Shown: piece by piece, positions 17,144-25,351 of the stretch | How the letters are laid out: every line of letters starts with the position of its first letter | Position numbering within the stretch: position 1 is the first letter of the stretch | DNA from: Gammaproteobacteria bacterium | GTDB taxonomy: Bacteria > Pseudomonadota > Gammaproteobacteria > Arenicellales > Poriferihabitantaceae | DNA length: 48,506 nt | Direction of reading: 5' to 3' | NCBI GenBank assembly: GCA_022822625.1 | Contig: JAJEAV010000012.1 | Span: 1-48,506, forward strand | Notes under the pieces: generated by a model | What the model was told of the DNA's origin: nothing | The model's input: only the letters and a program-made list of their open reading frames with translations | Databases searched by the model: none | Position numbers and translations under genes: made by a program

Positions 17144-18706
17144 CTACAGTGGAGCATCAATCCCCAGTTGCTGACAAAATCCCGATATCACTTGATCATT
17201 GTTCTTGATCTCGGCATCCAGTGATCTAATTTCCGCAGCAACTACATTCAAATCTACGGGATCTTCTTCTTCAAATGTATCGACATAACGTGGAATGTTC
17301 AGGTTGTAGTCGTTCTTTGCAATTTCTTCAAGACTGGCAACATACGAATATTTGTCTATCGTTTCTCTTTTCTGATAAGTCCCCACTATACGCTCCACAT
17401 GCTCATCCAGCAATTTATTCTGCTTGCCTTCTTTGTCAAAATGCTGTGAAGCATCAATGAACAAAATATCTTGATCATGCACTCTGCATTTCTTGAACAC
17501 CAATATGCACGCTGGAATTCCTGTTCCATAAAACAATGCCGGTGGTAATCCAACCACTGCATCAAGGTAGTTCAGTTCGCAAATGATGTATTTTCGAATC
17601 TTCTCTTCTGCTGCACCGCGAAATAATACGCCATGCGGCAGCACAATCGTCATCGTAGCATTGTCAGCCATGTGGTAAATCATGTGCTGTACAAAAGCAA
17701 AGTCTGCCTTCGAAGTTGGAGCCAGTGCGCCGTATTGACTGAATCGATCATCAGTTTCGTTAAGCGGATTGTTTTTCCCACTCCAGTTTGCAGAAAAGGG
17801 CGGATTGGCAACCACCGCCTCAAACTGCATGTCTTCATGCTGAGGTCGTTCAAGCGTGTCCTCTTGCCGAATGTCAAAATAACGGAAATGAACATCATGC
17901 AGAATCATGTTCATTCGAGCGAGATTGTATGTAGTGCGATTGAGTTCCTGACCGTAGAACATGCCTACTTTGATTTCCTTGGCAACTCTGAGCAATAGCG
18001 CCCCTGCACCACAAGCAGGGTCATAGACGTTCTTCAGTCGCTCCTTGTCTATCGTCACAATCCTTGCCATGACCTTGGACACCTGCTGAGGTGTGTAGAA
18101 TTCCCCCGCCTTCTTCCCAGCCCCTGATGCGAACTGCGCAATCAGATACTCATAAGCATCACCCAGCACATCAGAATCAGTCTCATCCAGGCCAAAGTCA
18201 ATTTCGTTCAAATGAAACAGAACCTTGGCAATCAACTCGTTTCTTGCACTGGGAGATTTTCCCAATTTCGTGCTGGCAAGGTCAATGTCTTCAAACAGCT
18301 TGTTGAAGTCATCCTCACTTTCCGTCCCCATAGTGCTTTGTTCAATGTTGTTCAAAATAGCACCGAGATCATCAAGTATGAAATTGCTTTGTTCTTCGGC
18401 ACTCGCATTTCCCTTTGCGGTGATGACGGAAAACAGCTCTTCGGGGCGCAGAAAGTAACCAAGTTCCTGTAGCGACTCCTCCCGAATTGCTTCAATGTCT
18501 TCTTCGTCGGTTACATCGATGTACTCTTTTACTTCCTCTGTTTCAAGCAATTCATTTGCTTTCAGATGTTGTTTTTCGGACAGGTACTTGAAAAATACAA
18601 ACCCAAGAATGTAATCACGAAACTCATCGGCGTCCATGTTGCCGCGTAGCTCGTTAGCGATTTTCCAGAGTTGTTTTTCCAGTTGTTGTTTCTGTTCTGA
18701 GGTCAT
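17144..18706 (-). CDS. hsdM: Type I restriction-modification system methyltransferase subunit HsdM
   Basis: This 520-residue N6-adenine methyltransferase has an N-terminal helical domain (about 1-165: KIANELRGNMDADEFRDYIL, FFKYLSEK) and a catalytic domain. AdoMet motif I is DPACGAG (229-235) and the catalytic motif IV is NPPF (301-304). GEFYTPQQVSKVMARI just before motif I is typical of the family. With HsdS it forms the M2S methylase that protects host DNA, and with HsdR the restriction complex. It is the first gene of the operon and has a plausible promoter about 40 bases upstream. Confidence 0.96.
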   Translation of the reverse strand: MTSEQKQQLEKQLWKIANELRGNMDADEFRDYILGFVFFKYLSEKQHLKANELLETEEVKEYIDVTDEEDIEAIREESLQELGYFLRPEELFSVITAKGNASAEEQSNFILDDLGAILNNIEQSTMGTESEDDFNKLFEDIDLASTKLGKSPSARNELIAKVLFHLNEIDFGLDETDSDVLGDAYEYLIAQFASGAGKKAGEFYTPQQVSKVMARIVTIDKERLKNVYDPACGAGALLLRVAKEIKVGMFYGQELNRTTYNLARMNMILHDVHFRYFDIRQEDTLERPQHEDMQFEAVVANPPFSANWSGKNNPLNETDDRFSQYGALAPTSKADFAFVQHMIYHMADNATMTIVLPHGVLFRGAAEEKIRKYIICELNYLDAVVGLPPALFYGTGIPACILVFKKCRVHDQDILFIDASQHFDKEGKQNKLLDEHVERIVGTYQKRETIDKYSYVASLEEIAKNDYNLNIPRYVDTFEEEDPVDLNVVAAEIRSLDAEIKNNDQVISGFCQQLGIDAPL

Positions 18707-18742
18707 GGCTCAAAGTAGGTTAATGTGTGCTTATCGATTGGT

Positions 18743-18770
18743 ACTATACGACTTTTCTTCTAATATTCAA
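18743..18770 (-). promoter_or_regulatory. Likely hsdM promoter
   Basis: On the minus strand TTGAAT (18765-18770) and TATAGT (18743-18748) are separated by 16 bases. The -10 lies 37-42 bases before the hsdM ATG. Nothing else in the upstream stretch fits better. Confidence 0.45.
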
Positions 18771-18876
18771 AAGTTGTTTTCTTGATTGCCCGATTTTCTG
18801 CGTAGAAGTATTCTGCAAACGATTCAGTAAATTGCTCCATAGGGTTTATCGCTGGTTTGTAAGGGACCAGCGCTTT
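18760..18876 (-). pseudogene. Short protein-like remnant, possibly IS630-type transposase tail
   Basis: A 38-codon minus-strand stretch without a clear start reads KALVPYKPAINPMEQF, then TESFAEYFYAENRAIKK, and stops at 18760. The P-x-x-P-x-I-N-P-M-E-Q pattern resembles the C-terminal YSP.LNPIEQ motif of IS630-family transposases, which contains the last catalytic acidic residue. The fragment is short and the match loose, so this is only a suggestion. It overlaps the proposed hsdM promoter. Confidence 0.25.
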
Positions 18877-18921
18877 TGCAACTTGGAAAAATATGGGGAT
18901 TATATAATTCCCAATGCATAG

Positions 18922-18952
18922 GTGAAAACTCCACATTCCCGTGCCACGATTT
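18922..18952. repeat. Right copy of the 31-bp direct repeat
   Basis: This matches 12602-12632 at 28 of 31 positions in the same orientation. It lies about 215 bases upstream of the hsdM start, so the two copies enclose the whole hsd operon. The minus-strand frame through it reads NEIVARECGVF, close to QIAARECGVF at the left copy. Confidence 0.65.
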
Positions 18953-19235
18953 CGTTCGCTACAATTCTTGCGAAAGCAAATCCTGCATCAAGTCCAGCCT
19001 GCAAACCTGGCATCGCAGAAATCTGCACCAACGCAAAAGCTCCTCAGCAGTACGGTGGTAAAAGTAGGTTTCAGCAAGATGCGGCAGGCGGAATGGATGT
19101 TTTCAACGACAAATTCTTCCCAGATTTTCCCAACCTGAGTTCCACTTCAGAGTGGAACTCAGGTTGTATAAAGACTGAGGTCCGACTGCAGCTTCTTGTG
19201 CAAAACCACCATATATGCAGTCGTAGATATGCTGA
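18953..19235. other. Island margin without a supported gene
   Basis: This stretch lies between the right repeat copy and the nucleotidyltransferase stop. Frames on both strands are open over short distances but carry no motif I recognise. On the minus strand a protein-like run (SAMPGLQAGLDAGFAFARIV) continues into the repeat. The only clear structure is the palindrome at 19131-19166. Confidence 0.4.
19131..19166. repeat. Perfect 16-bp-arm inverted repeat with 4-base loop
   Basis: CAACCTGAGTTCCACT is followed by TCAG and then by its exact reverse complement. It lies 70 bases beyond the stop of the minus-strand nucleotidyltransferase gene. Neither side is followed by a T-run, so it is not a standard intrinsic terminator. 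It may be a mobile palindromic element, a folded RNA end or a protein site. Confidence 0.7.
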
Positions 19236-20375
19236 TTACCCTGTATCTGCAGTGCGAGCCAGCATATCCATGCGCAATACTTGGTCTCTCGCATCACCAG
19301 CCCACTCCAGTCCCGATTCGCTATGAAATGGATTGCCATTCTTGTCCACACACCGCTCTCCAAACACGACCGCATCATTGACCTCTGCATGACCGCGCAT
19401 AAGCGTGTGCTTGAACAGCAAACTACGACTGATCCTGGCACCTGCCTGCAAGTGACATCCATGCGATATCCAGGTTGGACCCTGAATCACACAACCCGCT
19501 TCAACCCGGGAGTTTGAACCAATATAGACAGGCCCTTCAAGCAATGCATGGTCCCAGTCAATATCAACATTCAGGCCTACCCAGATTTTCGGCAACACTT
19601 CAGTACCCGGCATGTTCACGCCGCGAATGGACCCGCGCATAAGTTGCTGGTTGATCGTCCAGTAATCGCTGAGCCGCCCAATATCCAGCCATCGAAACGG
19701 CATGTTGATGGCTCCGAATGGAACTTTTCTCCTCAACAGATCAGGCAGCAGGTCGGAACCAATGTCATACACCTTCCCAGATGGAATACAGTCGATGATC
19801 TCAGGTTCAAAAATATAAATCCCGGTACTCACCAGATCCGAACAGGCCTCTTCGACCGACGGTTTTTCCTGAAACGAGAGAACCTGACCCGAATCTCCCA
19901 CATCAACAACACCATAATTGGGGATTCGATGCTCTTCGACCTGTTTGACGATAATACTGGCCTTGTTTCCCGACTGCCAGTGCTTGCGCATCATTTCTGT
20001 CAGATCCAGATCAATAATAGCATCTCCGCAAACGACAATGAAAGTATCATCAAATATCCCGCCAAATTCCTGGATACGCTTGATTCCACCAGCGGAGCCA
20101 AGCGGTTCCGCATGCAATTCGCCATTCCTGATATGCCCTTCATAGGAGTATCCGATATTGACTCCCCAACGCCGCCCATCTGCAAAATAGGATTCGATCG
20201 CCTCCGGCAAATGGCTGACATTGACCATAATGTCCTTGATACGATGACTGAACAGCAATTCGATCAGGTATTCCATGACTGGCTTGCCAACCACCGGAAT
20301 CATCGGCTTGGGAAGATCATACGTAAGTGGCCGAAGGCGTGTTCCCTCGCCGGCCGCGAGAATCATGGCTTTCAT
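19236..20375 (-). CDS. Sugar-nucleotide pyrophosphorylase (mannose-1-phosphate guanylyltransferase-like)
   Basis: I place the start at the ATG at 20375 (379 residues), because MKAMILAAGEGTRLRPLT is the family N-terminus; a longer open frame reaches 20426. The nucleotidyltransferase domain (about 1-240) has GEGTRLRPLT, KPMIPV and VVCGDAIIDLDL, the last providing the metal-binding Asp. The C-terminal ~130 residues have the hexapeptide repeats of a left-handed beta-helix (GPVYIGSNSRVEAGCVIQGP). Such enzymes join a sugar 1-phosphate to an NTP to make an activated sugar for polysaccharide or glycan synthesis. GDP-mannose or glucose-type products are both possible. No glycan genes lie nearby, so the pathway is unclear. 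Confidence 0.85.
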   Translation of the reverse strand: MKAMILAAGEGTRLRPLTYDLPKPMIPVVGKPVMEYLIELLFSHRIKDIMVNVSHLPEAIESYFADGRRWGVNIGYSYEGHIRNGELHAEPLGSAGGIKRIQEFGGIFDDTFIVVCGDAIIDLDLTEMMRKHWQSGNKASIIVKQVEEHRIPNYGVVDVGDSGQVLSFQEKPSVEEACSDLVSTGIYIFEPEIIDCIPSGKVYDIGSDLLPDLLRRKVPFGAINMPFRWLDIGRLSDYWTINQQLMRGSIRGVNMPGTEVLPKIWVGLNVDIDWDHALLEGPVYIGSNSRVEAGCVIQGPTWISHGCHLQAGARISRSLLFKHTLMRGHAEVNDAVVFGERCVDKNGNPFHSESGLEWAGDARDQVLRMDMLARTADTG

Positions 20376-20458
20376 GTGAAGACGTCTTTGGAATGTGAGA
20401 AGGCAATCATGACATGACTCGGTCATGAAGTCCCGGTATTATCCCGATAATCCGGATC

Positions 20459-20494
20459 AAAAAAACCCCGGCGAGCCATTGGGCCGCCAGGGTT
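20459..20494 (-). terminator. Intrinsic terminator of the BI-1 family gene
   Basis: On the minus strand AACCCTGGCG pairs with CGCCGGGGTT in a 10-base-pair stem (one G-T pair), followed directly by seven T. It lies 25 bases after the BI-1 gene stop. This is the clearest terminator in the window. Confidence 0.85.
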
Positions 20495-20518
20495 CGTCAT
20501 CAGAAAGACGGTTGTCGA

Positions 20519-21190
20519 CTAATCGTCGCCGCCAAAAATCCCGAATATGTGCAGCAAACTCAAGAACAGATTGTAAATCGATACATACAGGGTCACTGTT
20601 GCCGAGATATAGTTGGTTTCACCACCGTGCACAATCGCACTGGTCTGAAACAGGATCATTCCTGACATCAGCAGGATGAACATTGCTGAAACAGCCAGGC
20701 TCAAGGCCGGCATAGGCCAGATCAAGGTGACCAGTGCCGCTATAAAGGCAACCAGAATACCCGCCATCAGCATACCGCCGATAAAACTGAAATCCTTGCG
20801 GGTAATCAGCACGTAAGCCGAAAGACCTGCAAATATGGCCCCCGTTCCACCCAGTGCTGTCGCCACCAGTTGGCCTCCGTTTGAGAGGTTGGCAATGTAA
20901 AAACCAAGAATCGGACCAAGGGTAAGTCCCATAAAGCCAGTCAAGGCAAATACGAATACAAGTCCCAGCGCCGAATTCTGAAATCGGCTGGTCAAAAACA
21001 GCAACAGGAAATATCCGCCAATTGTCAGTAACGGACCAAGTGGCGGCATATTAATGGCCATGGCAATGCCCGCGGTCAACGCACTAAACAGTAACGTTGC
21101 CGAAAGCAGCATGTAAGTGTTCCGAAGCACACTGTTAATTTCAATACCGCTACCAACCGATCGATTGATCGCAGTCTCATACCTATTCAT
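20519..21190 (-). CDS. Bax inhibitor-1/YccA family integral membrane protein
   Basis: This 223-residue protein has seven hydrophobic helices spread from about residue 28 to 215. It carries the BI-1 family phrases LRNTYMLLSATLLFSALTAG, GFMGLTLGPI and YVSIYNLFLSLLHIFGIFGG, which closely match YccA/YbhL-type proteins. Bacterial members are inner-membrane proteins. Some act as pH-sensitive calcium leak channels, and E. coli YccA modulates FtsH. The start has a good ribosome-binding site (AAGAGGT). It is monocistronic: promoter at 21274-21302 and a strong terminator at 20459-20494. Confidence 0.92.
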   Translation of the reverse strand: MNRYETAINRSVGSGIEINSVLRNTYMLLSATLLFSALTAGIAMAINMPPLGPLLTIGGYFLLLFLTSRFQNSALGLVFVFALTGFMGLTLGPILGFYIANLSNGGQLVATALGGTGAIFAGLSAYVLITRKDFSFIGGMLMAGILVAFIAALVTLIWPMPALSLAVSAMFILLMSGMILFQTSAIVHGGETNYISATVTLYVSIYNLFLSLLHIFGIFGGDD

Positions 21191-21273
21191 TTCTACCTCT
21201 TAAATAGCAAGGGGAACAATTATTTCCGAATCCGGACAGCAAAAACGGCAATACGTCATTTTGCATGTCAGTA

Positions 21274-21302
21274 ATTCTATATCTTATATGTAGTATCGTA
21301 AA
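21274..21302 (-). promoter_or_regulatory. Possible promoter of the BI-1 family gene
   Basis: On the minus strand TTTACG (21297-21302) and TAGAAT (21274-21279) have 17-base spacing. The -10 lies about 84 bases before the start, leaving a long leader. Confidence 0.35.
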
Positions 21303-21408
21303 GGGCGTATTTCAAGCACTCGCAGACCCACTGCATACAGGGCCGTTCATCCATGCACTCGTCATCTTGCCGGAAAACACCTTCACTCTGCTTTTGAGAG
21401 CATGATAG

Positions 21409-21437
21409 TTGCCAAACCTGAGTAAACAGGATAATTT
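21409..21437 (+). promoter_or_regulatory. Possible promoter of the leader ORF and LysR gene
   Basis: TTGCCA (21409-21414) and TAATTT (21432-21437) are separated by 17 bases. Transcription would begin just before the leader ORF at 21476. Confidence 0.4.
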
Positions 21438-21475
21438 TTCGGAGTTATGCGGTTTTTGCATGTATGATCAACACC

Positions 21476-21550
21476 ATGAAGAAAATTCCTGAATCCACAA
21501 GCCGTCAATCAATGCCAAATCAAGTGACCGTCATGGATTCAGGAGGTTAG
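21476..21550 (+). CDS. Possible 24-residue leader peptide before the LysR gene
   Basis: An ATG at 21476 opens a 24-codon frame that ends in TAG at 21548-21550, six bases before the LysR ATG. The peptide begins MKKIPESTSRQ and ends VTVMDSGG. It matches no family I know and has no clear ribosome-binding site. Both arms of the downstream hairpin lie inside this ORF, and so does the LysR Shine-Dalgarno sequence. Ribosomes on the ORF would open the hairpin, which would make this a coupling or attenuation device. It could also be a chance ORF. Confidence 0.35.
   Translation: MKKIPESTSRQSMPNQVTVMDSGG
21487..21544 (+). promoter_or_regulatory. Inverted repeat that would cover the LysR ribosome-binding site
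   Basis: TCCTGAATCCA (21487-21497) is the exact reverse complement of TGGATTCAGGA (21534-21544). The 3' arm contains the first four bases of AGGAGG (21541-21546), the Shine-Dalgarno sequence of the LysR gene. The 36-base loop makes the structure moderate rather than strong. As DNA it could instead be an operator. Confidence 0.55.
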
Positions 21551-21555
21551 ATCAT

Positions 21556-22473
21556 ATGCCCGACCGTCGCCTGCAGGTTTTTTCTACCGTTGCAAAACTG
21601 CTCAGCTTTACCAAGGCTGCCGAGGTACTGCATATGACCCAACCTGCGGTCACCTTCCAGATACGCCAGATGGAAGAATACTTCAATACCCGATTGTTTG
21701 ACCGCACCCGCAATCGAATCACGCTCACTGAAACCGGACATACCGTCAAGCAGTATGCCGATCGAATTCTCGAACTGTACCGGGAAATGGATGCCGAAAT
21801 ACGCACCCAGATCGGCAATATGCAAAGCCCCATGATTATTGGCGCAAGCACCACCATCGGAGAGTATTTCCTGCCGAAAATCATCGGTGAGTTCCAGGCA
21901 CGGTTCCCTGATGTCGTAGTCCGACTCACCGTAACCAACACCAATGGCGTAATAGACCTGATCGAAGAGAATGAAATTGACATTGGCATCGTAGAAGGCC
22001 CCATCACCAATAAAACCCTGGCAACCAAGCCTATCTGGGATGACGAACTGGTTGTGGCATGTGCGGTCGGACACGATCTAAGCAGGCACAAGACCATCGA
22101 TATCGACAGTATTCTCGGCTGCCCGTTCATTAGCCGCGAGGAGGGCTCAGGCACCCGTGAAGTGATTAATGACCACCTCAAGCAGTTCGGTTATGACATG
22201 AATCAGCTGAACATCATCATGGAATTCGGCAGCCCCGAGTCAATCAAGAACGTGGTCGCGGCGGGACTCGGCATCACCATTATTTCGGTCGCTACCATGG
22301 AAAAGGAATTGGCGCTCGGTACATTGTGCGCAATTCCCATGACAAGACCGATTCAGCGCCCGTTCACGATCATATACCAGCGCCAGCAGTTCAGGATGTG
22401 GACAATGGATGAATTCCTGAAATTTGCACTCGAATACTGCCAAGCCAGGAAATTGTCAGAACAACAGGCATAG
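21556..22473 (+). CDS. LysR family transcriptional regulator
   Basis: This 305-residue regulator has an N-terminal winged helix-turn-helix (RRLQVFSTVAKLLSFTKAAE, then HMTQPAVTFQIRQMEEYFNT, with RLFDRT), a linker helix, and a LysR substrate-binding domain (about 90-295). Conserved effector-domain phrases include IGASTTIGEYFLP, FPDVVVRLTVTNT and GLGITIISV. The effector and targets cannot be read from sequence. The flanking genes are a BI-1 protein (divergent) and pmbA (convergent), and neither points to a regulon. It has the best ribosome-binding site in the window, AGGAGG nine bases before the ATG, partly covered by a potential hairpin. Confidence 0.93.
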   Translation: MPDRRLQVFSTVAKLLSFTKAAEVLHMTQPAVTFQIRQMEEYFNTRLFDRTRNRITLTETGHTVKQYADRILELYREMDAEIRTQIGNMQSPMIIGASTTIGEYFLPKIIGEFQARFPDVVVRLTVTNTNGVIDLIEENEIDIGIVEGPITNKTLATKPIWDDELVVACAVGHDLSRHKTIDIDSILGCPFISREEGSGTREVINDHLKQFGYDMNQLNIIMEFGSPESIKNVVAAGLGITIISVATMEKELALGTLCAIPMTRPIQRPFTIIYQRQQFRMWTMDEFLKFALEYCQARKLSEQQA

Positions 22474-22526
22474 CCCGGACCGAACCGGACCGCCATGCAG
22501 TCCGAAGGACACGACAAGACAGGCCA

Positions 22527-23882
22527 TTACATTCCGGCTGCGGTGATTTTATTCAGCAGGACAGAACCGGTCCGGATATTGCGGTTTTCCAGCATGTCAT
22601 TGCCGATTGCCTGAATCCCCATGAAAATATCGTTCAGATTGCTTGCAATGGTGAATTCCTTGACTGGGTGCTGGACCTGGCCGTTCTCCACCCAGTACCC
22701 AAATGCACCTCTCGAATAATCACCGGTCACCATATTGATGCCGAATCCGCTCAATTCGGTTACCAGAATACCCCGGTTCATGGTCTTCAGTAATCCTTCA
22801 AGCCCATAATCAACCGTACTCCTGACAGTCAGATTATGTACTCCTCCAGCATTGCCGGTTGTATTCTTGCCGAGCTTGCGGGCAGTATAACTGTCCAGGA
22901 CAAAACTCGTTAGCACTCCTTCATCGATGATGATGTTACTATTGGTAGCCACCCCTTCACCATCATAACTGGCACTGCCTGCTCCACGGGGCAGGTGGGG
23001 GTGTTCCTGAATATGCATAAACCCGGGGAAAATGCGCTGACCCAGACGATCATGCAGGAAACTGGATTTCTTGAATAAGCCAGCACCCTGAATCGCCGAA
23101 ATCAGGTGCGAAGTCAGGGTCTGGGCAACCGGAGCCTCAAATACCACCGGATATTCCCCCGTTGGCAACTTGCGTGCACCAATCCGGTTCACGGTTCTTT
23201 CTGCAGCTGTTCTGCCAACTGCTTCAGGTTCGATCAATTCATCCGGTACACGTCTTGAGTCATACCAGTAATCCCTCTGCATTTCGTCTCCCGTGCCCGA
23301 AATCACAGAGCAACCGATACCGTGCCGGGAACTTTTCGTAACCCCACAAAATCCATGGCTATTGGCATAAACGGATATGCCATCGAAGCAGTTCAGGGTC
23401 CCGCCTTCGGTGTTGGTAATCCGCTTGTCGAACTCAAGCGCCGCGTGTTCACAGCGTCTGGCCACCTCAATTGAATCATCAAGGGTCATGTTCCATGGAT
23501 GATGCAAATCAAGATCGGGAAATTCCGTGGCCATGAACTCAGGTTCCGCCAGCCCGCTGTATTCGTCCTTTTCCGTATAGCGTGCAATATTACAGGCACT
23601 TTGCACACTGGCCTGAATTTCCTTTTCGGTAAAATCGGAACTTGACGTATTTCCACTGCATCCTTCAATGAATACCCGTATCTCCATACCCTTGTTGCGG
23701 TGGTGCTCGATGGTCTCAAGATCTCCTTCGCGAACCGAGACCGAAAGCCCCTGCCCCTGAGATACCGAAACATCGGCCATGGAAGCCCCCGAATCGCGCG
23801 CACGCTCAAGGGCTTGAGTTGCAACATCAATCAGCTTCTGCTCGACTTCATCAAGCGGAGTCCGTTCTGTCCCCGAGGTCAT
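22527..23882 (-). CDS. pmbA: Metalloprotease PmbA (TldE)
   Basis: This 451-residue protein is the inactive-looking partner of TldD. It has the family features ASMADVSVSQGQGLSVSVRE near the N-terminus, VVFEAPVAQTLTSHLISAIQ in the middle, and TGDYSRGAFGYWVENGQVQH near the C-terminus. TldD and TldE form a heterodimeric zinc protease that trims unfolded peptides and matures modified peptides such as microcins. Its start overlaps the tldD stop by 4 bases, so the two are co-translated. Confidence 0.95.
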   Translation of the reverse strand: MTSGTERTPLDEVEQKLIDVATQALERARDSGASMADVSVSQGQGLSVSVREGDLETIEHHRNKGMEIRVFIEGCSGNTSSSDFTEKEIQASVQSACNIARYTEKDEYSGLAEPEFMATEFPDLDLHHPWNMTLDDSIEVARRCEHAALEFDKRITNTEGGTLNCFDGISVYANSHGFCGVTKSSRHGIGCSVISGTGDEMQRDYWYDSRRVPDELIEPEAVGRTAAERTVNRIGARKLPTGEYPVVFEAPVAQTLTSHLISAIQGAGLFKKSSFLHDRLGQRIFPGFMHIQEHPHLPRGAGSASYDGEGVATNSNIIIDEGVLTSFVLDSYTARKLGKNTTGNAGGVHNLTVRSTVDYGLEGLLKTMNRGILVTELSGFGINMVTGDYSRGAFGYWVENGQVQHPVKEFTIASNLNDIFMGIQAIGNDMLENRNIRTGSVLLNKITAAGM

Positions 23883-25327
23883 ACCGAAGCACCCCCAACC
23901 GTCAAACCGTCAATTCGCATGGTGGGCTGACCAACGCCTACCGGAACACTCTGTCCGTCTTTTCCGCAAACCCCGACACCCGTATCCAGAGCCATGTCAT
24001 TGCCCAGCATGCTTACTCGAGTCAGGACATCAGGACCATTCCCGATCAGGGTCATGCCCTTGACTGGATAGGTTTTCCTCCCATTCTCTATCATGTAGGC
24101 CTCGGATGCCGAAAATACGAACTGCCCAGATGTAATATCCACCTGCCCGCCATTGAAGTTTACGGCATATACTCCTTTGTCCACCGACGCAAGGATCTCC
24201 TCCGGATCGTGTTTGCCCGATAACATGTAGGTATTGGTCATTCTTGGCATTGGCAGATGGGAAAAGGATTCACGACGTCCATTACCAGTCGGCTGCATTT
24301 TCATGAGCCGTGCATTCAGCCGATCCTGCATATACCCTTTCAGAACTCCATTCTCGATAAGGACAGTATTCTGGGTCGGAATGCCTTCATCGTCGACTGA
24401 TAGAGAACCGCGACGATCAGCAATCGTTCCATCATCTACTACCGTACAAAGGTCAGAAGCGACCTTTTCGCCTATCCGACCAGAATATGCCGAGGTCTTT
24501 TTGCGATTGAAGTCACCTTCCAGACCATGACCAATCGCTTCATGTAGAAGAATTCCGGGCCATCCGGAACCCAGCACAACCGTCATTTCGCCAGCCGGTG
24601 CTTCCCTGCACTCCAGGTTAATCAGGGCCTGGCGGACTGCATCACGCGCATAGTCCACTGCCCGACCATTCTCCAGAAAGTACTCATAGCCAAATCGTCC
24701 ACCGCCTCCGTAACTCCCCCTTTCCCTTCGACCTGCCCGCTCGGCAATCACCGAGACATTCATTCTGACCAGAGGGCGAATATCGGTGGCGATCGAACCG
24801 TCCGAACTGACAATCAGGACTACATCATGGGAACCGGACAGGCTCACCGTGACCTGGGTGATTGCCGGGTCCATTTTGCGGGCCGCCGCCTCAACGTCCT
24901 TAATCAATGACACTTTCTCGTCATCCTTGAGACTTGAAATGGGATCGTCAGGCTGATACAGGGGAGTGATTCCAGCGTTGCGACCCTGAACCCTGATGGC
25001 GCATTCCGAAGAACCGGATCCCGCAATCGCCCTGGCCACCTTTCCGGCCTGGGTCAGCGCGGACAATTCAATTTCATCGGAATAGGCAAATCCGGTTTTG
25101 GGACCACTGTTTGCACGGACTCCAACACCTTGCTCAATGGAAAAATCACCCGATTTGACCACTCCCTCGTCCATGACCCATGATTCCTGTCGGGTATATT
25201 GAAAATAGAGGTCGGCGAAATCGATTCCGGGACCCATGATCGTTGAGAGCGTTGCCAGGACGGATCGCTCATCAAGCCCGCCCGGTGCAAGTAGTCGCTT
25301 GGTTGCAGATTGCATCGCATCTGACAT
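23879..25327 (-). CDS. tldD: Metalloprotease TldD
   Basis: This 482-residue protein carries the catalytic zinc motif HEAIGHGLEGD (His262, Glu263, His267). The third-ligand region near the C-terminus contains VCGKDGQSVPVGVGQPTMRI. Other family phrases are GYEYFLENGRAVDYARDAV and VLGSGWPGILLHEAIGH. It pairs with PmbA. It follows the nitrilase-family gene and a small uncertain ORF on the same strand, an arrangement close to the amidase-tldD neighbourhood of many gammaproteobacteria. Confidence 0.96.
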   Translation of the reverse strand: MSDAMQSATKRLLAPGGLDERSVLATLSTIMGPGIDFADLYFQYTRQESWVMDEGVVKSGDFSIEQGVGVRANSGPKTGFAYSDEIELSALTQAGKVARAIAGSGSSECAIRVQGRNAGITPLYQPDDPISSLKDDEKVSLIKDVEAAARKMDPAITQVTVSLSGSHDVVLIVSSDGSIATDIRPLVRMNVSVIAERAGRRERGSYGGGGRFGYEYFLENGRAVDYARDAVRQALINLECREAPAGEMTVVLGSGWPGILLHEAIGHGLEGDFNRKKTSAYSGRIGEKVASDLCTVVDDGTIADRRGSLSVDDEGIPTQNTVLIENGVLKGYMQDRLNARLMKMQPTGNGRRESFSHLPMPRMTNTYMLSGKHDPEEILASVDKGVYAVNFNGGQVDITSGQFVFSASEAYMIENGRKTYPVKGMTLIGNGPDVLTRVSMLGNDMALDTGVGVCGKDGQSVPVGVGQPTMRIDGLTVGGASV

Positions 25328-25351
25328 GTCTTGTTTCCCTTTTGGTTTTGG

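Noticed and set aside
18922..19326. 134-codon plus frame across the right repeat copy and palindrome
   Set aside because: It runs through the repeat, the palindrome and into the antisense of the nucleotidyltransferase gene, has no family content, and is not supported by a ribosome-binding site.
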